Assembly (NCBI GenBank): GCA_022750455.1
Contig: JAKIVR010000006.1
Coordinates: forward strand, 1 to 60,850
Length of the DNA stretch: 60,850 nucleotides
Direction of reading: 5' to 3'
DNA from: Thermoplasmata archaeon
GTDB taxonomy: Archaea > Thermoplasmatota > Thermoplasmata > Lutacidiplasmatales > UBA184
Of this stretch, positions 34,119 to 41,462 are shown in pieces. Made by a program: the position numbers and the translations under genes. Position 1 is the stretch's first letter. Each line of letters begins with the position of its first letter. The notes beneath the pieces are model-generated. The model was not told the DNA's origin, ran no database searches, and saw nothing but the letters and a program-made list of their open reading frames with translations.

Positions 34119-34967
34119 ATGGGCAATGGACAGCATGCCCGCCATCGTGGGCATGGACGCGAGGGAAGACCCTCGTCGTCCAACAGTGATCGTGTCGTAG
34201 TTCTTCCCGGGGACGAGATCCCCTCCCGGGGCCTCCGGCCAGGGGTCGGGACCTACCGCACGGACGGACGCATCTACGCCAGCGTGCTGGGGCTCGTTCG
34301 CGAATCCCCCCCGTTCATCAAGGTCATGCCCCTGTCGGGGCGCTACATCCCCCACGCCGGGGACGTCATCGTCGGCATCGTGACCGACGTCCAGGGGACG
34401 TTCTGGTTGCTCGACATCGCCGCCCCCCGGTGGGCACCGCTCCATATGACCGGAACGCCCTGGAAGATCGATTTCGGGGAGACCGGCAACTATCTCCATG
34501 TCGGGGACTCCGTCGTCGTCGCCGTCGAGCAGATCGACGAGACCGGGCGGATCGGCGTCACCATGAACGGCCCCGAGCTCGGGAAGCTCGAGGGCGGCAC
34601 ACTCTTCACCGTCTCGCCGGCCAAGATCCCGCGCGTGATCGGTCGGGGCGGCTCCATGATCCAGACGATCACCGAGGCGACCGGCTGTCAGCTCCGCGTC
34701 GGGCAGAACGGCCGGGTCTGGGCCGATGGCCCGCCCGACGGGATCCGGCGCGTCCACGAAACGCTCGTGATGATCGAGACCGAAGGCCAACGACGGGGCC
34801 TCACCGAGCGCGTGGAACGGTACCTGACGTCCAGCGCCCCGACGGGCCCGGAGCTACCGTGGACCGGACCCCCGCGGTCGGCGACCCTCGACGAAGCCCT
34901 CCCTCGACCTGAGTCGCTGGACGACGGGCCGGGCGACGATATTGAACTTTCCGAGAACGGAGCGTAA
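34119..34967 (+). CDS. rrp4: Exosome RNA-binding cap subunit Rrp4
   Basis: 282 aa. An NTD strand (DRVVVLPGDEIPSRGLRPGVG), an S1 domain (GDVIVGIVTDVQGTFWLLDI) and a KH domain with GRGGSM (RVIGRGGSMIQTITEATGCQ). It caps the Rrp41-Rrp42 ring and feeds RNA into it. A 23-residue polar N-terminal stretch precedes the first strand and an acidic tail follows the KH domain. The ATG at 34119 fits; a start at a later Met is unlikely because none precedes the first strand. The gap to rrp41 is 6 nt. Confidence 0.94.
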   Translation: MGNGQHARHRGHGREGRPSSSNSDRVVVLPGDEIPSRGLRPGVGTYRTDGRIYASVLGLVRESPPFIKVMPLSGRYIPHAGDVIVGIVTDVQGTFWLLDIAAPRWAPLHMTGTPWKIDFGETGNYLHVGDSVVVAVEQIDETGRIGVTMNGPELGKLEGGTLFTVSPAKIPRVIGRGGSMIQTITEATGCQLRVGQNGRVWADGPPDGIRRVHETLVMIETEGQRRGLTERVERYLTSSAPTGPELPWTGPPRSATLDEALPRPESLDDGPGDDIELSENGA

Positions 34968-34973
34968 CGGACC

Positions 34974-35744
34974 ATGGGAAGCGTAGGAGCCAAGGAGATA
35001 CCACAGCTGATCACGCCTGACGGCCGACGCATCGACGGACGGCTGCCGGATGAACTGCGCCAATTGCGGATCGTCGCCGGCCCTCTCCACCGGGCCGACG
35101 GGTCGGCGTACGTCGAATGGGGCCTGAACAAGGTCATGGCCGCCGTCTACGGACCCCGCGAGGTGCACCCCCGACACCTGCAGCAGAACAACAAGGCGAT
35201 CGTCCAGTGCAAGTACAACATGGCCGCGTTCTCCGTCGACGAGCGCAAGCGCCCGGGCCTGGACCGCCGCTCCCAGGAGATCTCCAAGGTGATCGCGGAG
35301 GCGTTCGAGTCGGTGATATTCGTCGAGGAGTTCCCCCGGACGAGCATCGACGTCTACATCGAGGTGCTCCAGGCGAACGCCGGCACCCGGTGCGCCGGGG
35401 TCGTCGCCGCGTCGGTCGCCCTCGCCGACGCCGGGATCCCGATGGTCGACCTCCTCCCCTCGGTCGCCGTGGGGAAGGTCGGCGGCAAGATCTGCCTCGA
35501 CCTGAAGAAGGAAGAGGACAACTTCGGAGAAGCGGACCTGCCGATGGCGCTCGTGCCCCAGTCGGGCCGGCTCGTGCTCCTCCAGATGGAAGGACACATG
35601 ACCCGCGACGAGCTCTCCCAGTCGCTCGATCTCGGCGTCAAGGGGTGCCGGAGCATCTACGAAGTGATGCGCGCCGCCCTCCGAGAGAAGTACAGCGTCG
35701 AGCCGTCCGCGGCCACTCCGGCCGCCGCGGGGGTCGGCCAATGA
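34974..35744 (+). CDS. rrp41: Exosome catalytic subunit Rrp41
   Basis: 256 aa. RNase PH fold with RRIDGRLPDELRQLRIVAG, the RNA-contact Arg cluster AAVYGPREVHPRHLQQ, KRPGLDRRSQEISKVIAEAF, and the catalytic Asp-containing segment KEEDNFGEADLPMALVPQ. It phosphorolytically degrades RNA 3' to 5' and can add tails in the reverse reaction. Forms a hexamer with Rrp42. The C-terminal Ala/Pro-rich tail is variable. The stop overlaps the rrp42 ATG. Confidence 0.96.
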   Translation: MGSVGAKEIPQLITPDGRRIDGRLPDELRQLRIVAGPLHRADGSAYVEWGLNKVMAAVYGPREVHPRHLQQNNKAIVQCKYNMAAFSVDERKRPGLDRRSQEISKVIAEAFESVIFVEEFPRTSIDVYIEVLQANAGTRCAGVVAASVALADAGIPMVDLLPSVAVGKVGGKICLDLKKEEDNFGEADLPMALVPQSGRLVLLQMEGHMTRDELSQSLDLGVKGCRSIYEVMRAALREKYSVEPSAATPAAAGVGQ

Positions 35745-36532
35745 GCGAGGAGGTCACCGCCGAGATCCTGCAGACCCACATCCTCGAACTGGCGAAGCAA
35801 GGCAAGCGCGTCGACGGCCGCGGCCTCGACGACATCCGCCGCGTCACCCTGGAACCGGGGTACGTGGTGACGGCCGACGGCAGCGCGCTCTGCCGCCTCG
35901 GGGACACGATGGTCCTTGCCGGCATCAAGCTGGAGCCGGGGAAGCCGTTCCCGGACACGCCGAACGCGGGCGTCCTGACGACCAACGCCGAGCTGATCCC
36001 GCTCTCGTCACCGATGTTCGAGCCCGGTCCCCCCCACCCGCGGGCGATCGAGGTCTCGCGCGTCGTCGACCGGGCGATCCGGGCCGCTGAGACGATCGAC
36101 CTCACCAAGCTGTGTGTCACGCCGGGCGAGAAGTGCTGGACGTGCTTCGTCGATATCCACGTCCTCGACCACTCCGGGAACCTGATCGATGCGGCGTTCC
36201 TGGCGGCCGTGACCGCGCTCTCGCACGCTGTGCTGCCCGCCAAGCGCTTCGGCCTCGCCGAGGCCGACAGCCGCCTGCCGGTCGAGCACCTGCCCGTCGA
36301 GACGACGTTCACCCGGCTCGGCGACGCGATCGTCGTCGACCCGACGGTGGAGGAGGAGGCGGCCGGCCAAGGGCGCCTCACGATCGCGACGGACGAGCTC
36401 GGCCGACTGGTCGCGATGCAGAAAGGTCTCGTCGGCGCGTTCTCGCCCGATGAGGTCCGCTCGATGGCCGACCGCGCGCTCCAGCACGGGGACACGCTGC
36501 GCCGCCAGATCCGCGCGGGGGTCACGGCATGA
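35741..36532 (+). CDS. rrp42: Exosome subunit Rrp42
   Basis: 263 aa. RNase PH fold without the catalytic Asp pattern of Rrp41: GKRVDGRGLDDIRRVTLEPG, SALCRLGDTMVLAGIKLEPG, FEPGPPHPRAIEVSRVVDRA, LCVTPGEKCWTCFVDIHVLD. It supplies the non-catalytic half of the hexameric ring and helps bind RNA. Overlaps rrp41 by 4 nt and rpl37ae by 4 nt, in the classic exosome superoperon order. Confidence 0.96.
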   Translation: MSEEVTAEILQTHILELAKQGKRVDGRGLDDIRRVTLEPGYVVTADGSALCRLGDTMVLAGIKLEPGKPFPDTPNAGVLTTNAELIPLSSPMFEPGPPHPRAIEVSRVVDRAIRAAETIDLTKLCVTPGEKCWTCFVDIHVLDHSGNLIDAAFLAAVTALSHAVLPAKRFGLAEADSRLPVEHLPVETTFTRLGDAIVVDPTVEEEAAGQGRLTIATDELGRLVAMQKGLVGAFSPDEVRSMADRALQHGDTLRRQIRAGVTA

Positions 36533-36810
36533 CCCAGCGAACGAAGAAGATCGGCTCCACGGGCTGGATGGGACCCCGGTACGGGATCCGGATCCGCCGG
36601 CGCGTGCAGGAGATCGACCGCATCAAGACCTCCTCCTCGGCGTGCCCGAAGTGCGCGACGGTGACCGTCCAGCGGCGCGGCAGCGGCGTCTACCAGTGCC
36701 GCCGGTGCCACCGGACGTTTGCGAGCGGCGCGTACGAGTTCACCGCGAACCCCCCGATCACCCGCTCGGAGCGCTCCACCGAGGAGACGGTGGACGTCCC
36801 GAAACGTTAA
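36529..36810 (+). CDS. rpl37ae: Ribosomal protein eL43 (L37Ae)
   Basis: 93 aa. A zinc-ribbon ribosomal protein: starts MTQRTKKIGSTGWMGPRYG, with CPKCATVTVQ and CRRCHRTFASGAY providing the four metal-binding Cys. Length fits archaeal L37Ae. The ATG lies in an ATGA overlap with the rrp42 stop. Large-subunit protein near domain III of 23S rRNA. Confidence 0.96.
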   Translation: MTQRTKKIGSTGWMGPRYGIRIRRRVQEIDRIKTSSSACPKCATVTVQRRGSGVYQCRRCHRTFASGAYEFTANPPITRSERSTEETVDVPKR

Positions 36811-36834
36811 ACCGAGAATCCGGGTGGTCTGCTC

Positions 36835-36969
36835 ATGTTCCGGTGCATCCGCTGCGGGGAGGCGCTCCCGAGCGACGCGAACCTGTTCGGGGTCCGCTGC
36901 GACAACTGTGGGGGGAAGATCTTCACCAAAGAGCACCCCAACGTCAAGAAAGTGATGAAGGCCCGCTGA
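36835..36969 (+). CDS. rpo12: DNA-directed RNA polymerase subunit Rpo12 (P)
   Basis: 44 aa. ATGTTCCGGTGC opens a tiny zinc-ribbon protein MFRCIRCGEAL with a second pair RCDNCGGKIF, then KEHPNVKKVMKAR. Archaeal subunit P (eukaryotic Rpb12) is a 45-60-residue four-Cys protein bridging the Rpo3/Rpo10/Rpo2 assembly. It typically follows L37Ae in Euryarchaeota, as here, 24 nt downstream. Pcc1 and prefoldin, the usual next genes, are absent; the segment ends at a convergent gene. Confidence 0.92.
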   Translation: MFRCIRCGEALPSDANLFGVRCDNCGGKIFTKEHPNVKKVMKAR

Positions 36970-37016
36970 GCCCGGGGGCCTTCGGCGCCCGGGCGCGACC
37001 GGACGTTGGCTCGCGG

Positions 37017-37919
37017 TTACGGCTCGTCTCGGGAGCCGAACTCGTCGGCGAAATCGACCGGTGCGTCCGGAGCCGGGCTGGGAGCGACCGAGGGAGCCGG
37101 GGATGCGCTGGGCTTCGGACCCGTTCGGAACTTGAAGACGAGCCGCTGGCAGTAGTCGATCGCGCTCTCCCCGGAGTCTCGGGAGATCCCGGTCTGGCGT
37201 TCGACCTCGACGATCTCGGGCTCGACCTCGTTGAGGTACGCTTCCGCCTCCCCCATGCCGCGCAGTAGCTTTTCGGCGGCGATGATCGATTGGAGCCGCC
37301 GGGCGATCTCGGCCATATCGCTGCCGGAGAGCTTCTTCTCCGCCGAAGGGGAGGGGGCGAGGGAGCGAAGGGCCACCGGGGGCACTGGCCGCGGGGCCGG
37401 GGGCCGGAGCACGGGCGGCGGGGAGGGGGAGCGGACCGGTTCCGGGGGTGGGGGTGCCGCGACCGGGGGGGTCGGCTCCACGACGGGCGTCTCGGTCTCG
37501 GACGATTCGGACTCCTCGACGGGCTCCTTGTCGCCGGGGGGCGGGGGCGGGCCTTCCGAGAACGTCCCATCGACGTCGCCGCTCGCCATATTGACCTTCA
37601 CACGGAGCCAGCGCTCCCATTCGGCGCGGGGCACGACGATCTCGGTGGCGTCGAGGTCGAGCGTGGCCTCGGGAGGTGCTTCCCAGTCGAGGAACGCGCA
37701 GAGGATCCCCCCGAGGAGGGCGACGAGGCCGATCGTCAGAAGCCACGGCCAGAGCGGAAGCCGCCCCAAGTACGTCTCGACGTGGCTGACGAGCATCCAC
37801 GAGGAGAGGCCGACGCTCGCGGCCCCCAGGAACACCAACGGGAGACCTTGACGGAACCCGGAGCCGAGGGCGACGGGCCAAGCGGACCGCTCCTCCGCCG
37901 GTCCTTTCTCCTTCCCCAC
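37017..37919 (-). CDS. Two-TM protein with Pro-rich linker and helical C-terminus, last gene of the secreted-paralogue operon
   Basis: 300 aa. Two membrane segments lie at about residues 26-48 and 56-78, with a short loop between. A long Pro/Glu/Ser-rich stretch (about residues 120-190) and a helical segment follow (MAEIARRLQSIIAAEKLL, then YLNEVEPEIVEVERQTG). The C-terminal tail is Pro/Ala-rich. No family recognised. It starts 13 nt after the fourth secreted paralogue gene, so it likely belongs to the same transcript and may be an anchor, assembly or regulatory partner. It does not carry the cysteine pair of the paralogues. Confidence 0.65.
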   Translation of the reverse strand: MGKEKGPAEERSAWPVALGSGFRQGLPLVFLGAASVGLSSWMLVSHVETYLGRLPLWPWLLTIGLVALLGGILCAFLDWEAPPEATLDLDATEIVVPRAEWERWLRVKVNMASGDVDGTFSEGPPPPPGDKEPVEESESSETETPVVEPTPPVAAPPPPEPVRSPSPPPVLRPPAPRPVPPVALRSLAPSPSAEKKLSGSDMAEIARRLQSIIAAEKLLRGMGEAEAYLNEVEPEIVEVERQTGISRDSGESAIDYCQRLVFKFRTGPKPSASPAPSVAPSPAPDAPVDFADEFGSRDEP

Positions 37920-37932
37920 GATCCGTTCCTCC

Positions 37933-38523
37933 TCAGCTCACCACGATGTCAAGGACGGCGACGCCCGCCGCGGGCGGTGTCGCCGAGCCGTAGTCGATGT
38001 ACACGTCGAGGTCCCCCGTGTAGGTCCCGGTCGTGGCGGCCGCGGTGAGCTTGCAGCTCTCCGACGTGCTCGTGGGCGAGGCGGCGGCGGGGAGCTGGGA
38101 GGACATCGTGATCGCATTCGTCTGGGTGACCGCCGTGCCCGTGACCGCGACGGAGAAGGAGAAGTTGTACACTTCCGCGTAGTTCCCCAGGGCGCACGTC
38201 CCCCCGGTGGAGGAGAGGACCATGTTCTGGACCGGGGGCGTGGCACTCGTGGAGAGGGCGAGGGTCAACACGCCCGTGGTGCAGGCTCCCACGGGATTGG
38301 TGGACGCCTCGAGGGTGGGGACCGGGTAGTGGACGACCTGAATGTCCCCTCCGGTGTCCAGGTTGGCCGTCTGGGTGACCGAGACGCTGGGAAGGACGGA
38401 GGCGACCGTATACCCGGCGACCACGCTGAGGGCCGCCAGCACGAGGGCGAGGGAGGCGATCCTCGGGTCCCCGGCGGGGCCCGGGCGGCCCGGTGATCCC
38501 GGAGAGCGGGGGGAGAGCGTCAT
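37933..38523 (-). CDS. Secreted paralogue 4 of a tandem family, single N-terminal TM
   Basis: 196 aa. A Pro/Arg/Gly-rich cytoplasmic start, TM or signal at about residues 22-43 (IASLALVLAALSVVAGYTVA), then a beta-rich ectodomain. Aligned Cys lie in GACTTGVLTLAL and GGTCALGNYAEVY, with one extra Cys in SESCKLTA. The C-terminus GTYTGDLDVYIDYGS, PPAAGVAVLDIVVS is closely similar to the other paralogues. Its ATG overlaps the stop of paralogue 3 by 4 nt. No named family recognised; likely a cell-surface subunit. A leader cleavage site cannot be placed with confidence. Confidence 0.75.
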   Translation of the reverse strand: MTLSPRSPGSPGRPGPAGDPRIASLALVLAALSVVAGYTVASVLPSVSVTQTANLDTGGDIQVVHYPVPTLEASTNPVGACTTGVLTLALSTSATPPVQNMVLSSTGGTCALGNYAEVYNFSFSVAVTGTAVTQTNAITMSSQLPAAASPTSTSESCKLTAAATTGTYTGDLDVYIDYGSATPPAAGVAVLDIVVS

Positions 38524-39158
38524 TGCACCGTCAGGTCGAGGAAGGTGACGCCCCCGGGGAGGGGGGCGATCGAGCCGAAGTCGACGTGGACATCGAGGTC
38601 CCCCTTGTACGTGCCGGCCATGGCGGGCGCCTGGATCTCGAACAGCTCCGAGGTCGAGAAGAGCTGGCCGCCCCCCCAGACCTCCGAGTTGACGGTGATA
38701 TTGTTGGTCTGGCTGAGCGCCGTGGTCGTGATCACGACGGAGAAGGCGAACACCCACTCGTATCCGACGTCCTTGGTCGCGCACGTTCCCCCGTCGTAGG
38801 AGAGCTCCAGGTCCTCCGTCGGAGCGGTCCCGGTCGAGAGCGTGAGGCTCTTCAATCCGCTCGTGCAGGCGGCGATCAGGCTCGGCGTGTAGACGAGCGT
38901 CGGGTTGTGATAGTTCGGGACGGCGGAGCCGGTTCCCGAGCTCTCCTCGGCGGCCTCGGAGACGCCTTGGATCGGCAACACCACCGCGAGGGCGGCACCG
39001 GTCGTGCTGCCCACGACGATCGCGATCGCGAACGCGATGGCGATGCGGCCCGACCAGTGTCCCCGGGGGGGGCGGAGGGCGAACTCGCGCGGGGAGGCGG
39101 CCCTGAGGGAGACGGGTGGCGCCGGGGAGGAGTCCGAGGCGATCGGATCCGCGCCCAT
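38520..39158 (-). CDS. Secreted paralogue 3 of the tandem family
   Basis: 212 aa. TM at about residues 37-61 (IAIAFAIAIVVGSTTGAALA), preceded by a Pro/Arg-rich cytoplasmic stretch. Aligned cysteines in IAACTSGLKSLTL and GGTCATKDVGYEW; SQTNNITV and GTYKGDLDVHVDFGS then LPGGVTFLDLTVQ complete the shared pattern. Its ATG directly follows the paralogue 2 stop codon (TGA-ATG), and its own stop overlaps paralogue 4. The most divergent ectodomain of the four. Confidence 0.75.
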   Translation of the reverse strand: MGADPIASDSSPAPPVSLRAASPREFALRPPRGHWSGRIAIAFAIAIVVGSTTGAALAVVLPIQGVSEAAEESSGTGSAVPNYHNPTLVYTPSLIAACTSGLKSLTLSTGTAPTEDLELSYDGGTCATKDVGYEWVFAFSVVITTTALSQTNNITVNSEVWGGGQLFSTSELFEIQAPAMAGTYKGDLDVHVDFGSIAPLPGGVTFLDLTVQ

Positions 39159-39710
39159 TCAGCTCACCACCAGGTCGACCTCGGGGATCCCCGCGGCGGG
39201 GAACGCGACCGTCGCATAGTCGATGACCAGCGTCAACACCGCGGAGAATGGCCCGCCGGTCGACGGGCTCGTCAGCAGGATGTCGAGATACGTCGAGACG
39301 ATCTGCCCGCCGACGAGCGAGACGACGGTCAGATTGTCCGATTGGTTCAACGAGAGCGTGGCGGTCGCGAGCGGGATCGTGAACTCTTCCCCATAGTCCC
39401 CGACCGTGCAGGTGTTCCCGCCCGTCGATCCAATCGTCGCGGTGGAGCTCCCCGCGACGGCCGAGAGGGGGACCGTCAGGAGTCCCGAGGTGCACGAGCT
39501 CGCACCGGTCGTCGCCTGGGAGAATGCGGGCGTCCCGAAGTTGGCGACCCCGCCGTTCCCGTCCTCGTACGTGTCGATCTCGGAGGTGACCGAGACCGGC
39601 GTGACGATGGCCGCCGTCGCGCCGTGCAGAAAGAGACCGATAGAGGTTCCGACGATCGTGATGACGGCGAGAGTGACCCACACGGAGCCACGGGGCGCTC
39701 CGGTCTTCAT
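39159..39710 (-). CDS. Secreted paralogue 2 of the tandem family
   Basis: 183 aa from the ATG at 39710, preceded by GGGGGA. Alternative in-frame ATGs at 39821 and 39809 would add a Pro-rich cytoplasmic segment. TM at about residues 10-32 (VWVTLAVITIVGTSIGLFLH). Ectodomain with paired Cys (SSCTSGLLTVPL, GNTCTVGDYGEEF), LNQSDNLTVVS, then FSAVLTLVIDYATVAF and AGIPEVDLVVS. Separated from paralogue 1 by 189 nt holding a strong hairpin, so it may be translated from a weaker, processed or read-through transcript. Confidence 0.72.
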   Translation of the reverse strand: MKTGAPRGSVWVTLAVITIVGTSIGLFLHGATAAIVTPVSVTSEIDTYEDGNGGVANFGTPAFSQATTGASSCTSGLLTVPLSAVAGSSTATIGSTGGNTCTVGDYGEEFTIPLATATLSLNQSDNLTVVSLVGGQIVSTYLDILLTSPSTGGPFSAVLTLVIDYATVAFPAAGIPEVDLVVS

Positions 39711-39852
39711 TCCCCCATACCGGAGTCGGCCCTCAACTCTAGGCCCGGGGCCCGTCGAACGAATTCCCCGAGAGGTCGGGGGCTCAAGGGTCGGAGGAGA
39801 GGTGTTCATCGGTCGCCGCATCGAACGTCGTTCCCGTGCTTGCAAAGGGTTC

Positions 39853-39874
39853 GGGGAGGCCGGAGGGCCTCCCC
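39853..39874 (-). terminator. Perfect 9-bp hairpin between paralogue 1 and paralogue 2
   Basis: GGGGAGGCC and GGCCTCCCC are exact inverted repeats around a 4-nt loop, starting 25 nt after the paralogue 1 stop. No U-tract follows, so it is better viewed as an mRNA-stabilising, processing or attenuating element than a factor-independent terminator. Confidence 0.5.
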
Positions 39875-39899
39875 GGGTCGAGGTCGGGACGGGCGCGCT

Positions 39900-40457
39900 C
39901 TACTGGACGACGACGTTGAGCAGGGTGATCCCGCCCGAAGGGGGGTTCACGCTGCCGTAGTCGACAAAGACGTCCAGCGTGCCGGTATACGTGCCCGCGG
40001 GGGCGGCCGTGGTGACCTTCATCGACTGGGTGTTGGTCGTCACGGAGCCCGCGCCCACCTGGGAGGTGATGGTGAGGGTGTTCACCTGGTTCAGGCTCGT
40101 CGTGGTGCTCGAGAGCGCGAACTGGAACTCTTCCGCAAAGTCGCCCGCCGCGCAGGTTCCGCCGGGAGCGACGGTGACCTGGGCCGTGGGGGGCGTCGCG
40201 ATCGAGAGGGCGACCGTCTGCTGGCCCGATGTGCACGAGCTCGTCGGGGAGATCGAGATCAACAGCGTCGGGGCCGGGTAGGTCGGTACCCCCGCGCCAG
40301 TGCCTTGGTCGAAATCGGCGGTCTGCGTGACGGAGGTGCTCGTCAGGACCGAGGCCATGGCAAATCCGCCCGTGATTCCCAAGATCGCCACTACAGTCCC
40401 CAAGAACACGGCGCGTCCGGTCCATCGAGAGTCTCTCCAGTTCGGCATTCGCCCCAT
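39900..40457 (-). CDS. Secreted paralogue 1 of the tandem family, first gene of the operon
   Basis: 185 aa. TM at about residues 15-38 (AVFLGTVVAILGITGGFAMA), ectodomain Ser/Thr-rich and beta-predicted. Aligned Cys in SSCTSGQQTVAL and GGTCAAGDFAEEF, then LNQVNTLTITSQVG and GTYTGTLDVFVDYGS, PPSGGITLLNVVVQ. No class III prepilin signal is evident. It sits directly downstream of an AT-rich palindromic promoter with TATA-to-start spacing of about 30 nt, and a hairpin follows, so it is probably the most abundant product of the operon, possibly the major subunit of a surface structure. Confidence 0.77.
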   Translation of the reverse strand: MGRMPNWRDSRWTGRAVFLGTVVAILGITGGFAMASVLTSTSVTQTADFDQGTGAGVPTYPAPTLLISISPTSSCTSGQQTVALSIATPPTAQVTVAPGGTCAAGDFAEEFQFALSSTTTSLNQVNTLTITSQVGAGSVTTNTQSMKVTTAAPAGTYTGTLDVFVDYGSVNPPSGGITLLNVVVQ

Positions 40458-40481
40458 CTCAGGAGGGAGAGGTTCGATTGG

Positions 40482-40493
40482 CGTATTAATACG
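40482..40493 (-). promoter_or_regulatory. Palindromic TATA/operator of the paralogue operon
   Basis: CGTATTAATACG is a perfect 12-bp palindrome within a short AT-rich patch of about 20 nt. Its centre is 31 nt from the paralogue 1 ATG, so it can serve as the TATA box and as a symmetric binding site for a dimeric regulator. The rest of the 257-nt divergent intergenic region to radB shows no other gene. Confidence 0.55.
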
Positions 40494-40714
40494 TATTTAC
40501 ACGCCTGATAGGCGCCGGGGACGGTGTATATCCCCCACCCCCGCCCCGGCCGCCCCCGTCCTACGGCCCCACGGCTCGGGTTGGCCGGGACGATCCTGCC
40601 ACAGGGGTCCCTCGGTCGACGGGGCGCGCCGGGGTCTCCGCATCGTTAAGATTCTACGGACGGTCCGGTCGGAGGGCGGCCTCCTCCGAGCCCCGCCCCG
40701 GATTTGAACGGCTG

Positions 40715-41440
40715 ATGGGGGACGAGGGCGACGGGAAGCTCGCCGGAGCCCGCTCCCCGACCGGCTCGGCCCCGATCGACGCCCTCTTGGGGGGCGGACT
40801 GGAGAGCGACGGCATCACGCAGTTATACGGCGAGGGCGGCACAGGGAAGACGATCCTTTGCCTGCAGACGACGGTCGCCACGCTCCGGTCGGAGCGGTGG
40901 GTCGCGTACATCGACACCGAGGGACTCTCCATGGAGCGCCTCCAGGTGATGGGGGGCGAGGCGACGCCCCAACTGCTCCGCCATCTTCTCCTGACGACCC
41001 CGCACGACCTCGGGGAGCAGACCACGGCGGTGTCGACCGCCTGCGGTCTGGTGAGGGACGGCCAGCGGCCGGTCGGATTGCTGGTCCTCGACTCCGCCAC
41101 CCTCCACTACCGGCTGGCCCTCGGCACCGACCAGGAGGAGGAGGCGCGACGGGAGCTGGTGCGCGAGCTGTCAGAGCTCCTGGCGACCGCCATCGCCCAC
41201 GCCGTGCCCGTGCTCGTGACGAACCAGGTGTACTACAGCCCCGCCAGCGGCCAGCACGAGCCGCTCGGGGGGCCGTGGGTCAACCACGCCAGCAAGTCGA
41301 TCCTGCGCTTCGACCGCCTGCCCGGGAGCCGCCGGCGGGTCGTCCTGGTCAAGCACCGCTCCCGCCCGGAGAGCGCGACCGTCGTCCGGATCACGGCCCA
41401 TGGGCTCGAATCCGAGCTCGGGTCATCGGACCCGACTTAA
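40715..41440 (+). CDS. radB: RadB, RadA paralogue
   Basis: 241 aa. RecA-type core only: LYGEGGTGKTILCLQ (Walker A), AYIDTEGLSMERLQVM, Walker B-like VGLLVLDSATLHYR, and loop region VLVTNQVYYSPASGQ, with no N-terminal helix-hairpin-helix domain. This matches RadB, an archaeal recombination mediator that modulates RadA and Hjc. Length is normal. It is followed 22 nt later by ogt, whose promoter-like TTAAGC overlaps the radB stop. Confidence 0.91.
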   Translation: MGDEGDGKLAGARSPTGSAPIDALLGGGLESDGITQLYGEGGTGKTILCLQTTVATLRSERWVAYIDTEGLSMERLQVMGGEATPQLLRHLLLTTPHDLGEQTTAVSTACGLVRDGQRPVGLLVLDSATLHYRLALGTDQEEEARRELVRELSELLATAIAHAVPVLVTNQVYYSPASGQHEPLGGPWVNHASKSILRFDRLPGSRRRVVLVKHRSRPESATVVRITAHGLESELGSSDPT

Positions 41441-41442
41441 GC
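41436..41442 (+). promoter_or_regulatory. TATA-like box of ogt
   Basis: CTTAAGC overlaps the radB stop and is 21-27 nt upstream of the ogt ATG at 41463, fitting a leaderless message. Confidence 0.45.
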
Positions 41443-41462
41443 AACCGCTGCATGGTGCCGGC

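Noticed and set aside
36835-36969. The possibility that the short zinc-ribbon reading frame is chance.
   Set aside because: The four Cys, the basic tail and the position after L37Ae match Rpo12; it was kept as a gene.
39900-40457. Reading the first tandem secreted paralogue as a type IV pilin.
   Set aside because: No [KR]-G/A prepilin cleavage site directly before the hydrophobic segment; a different surface structure is more likely.
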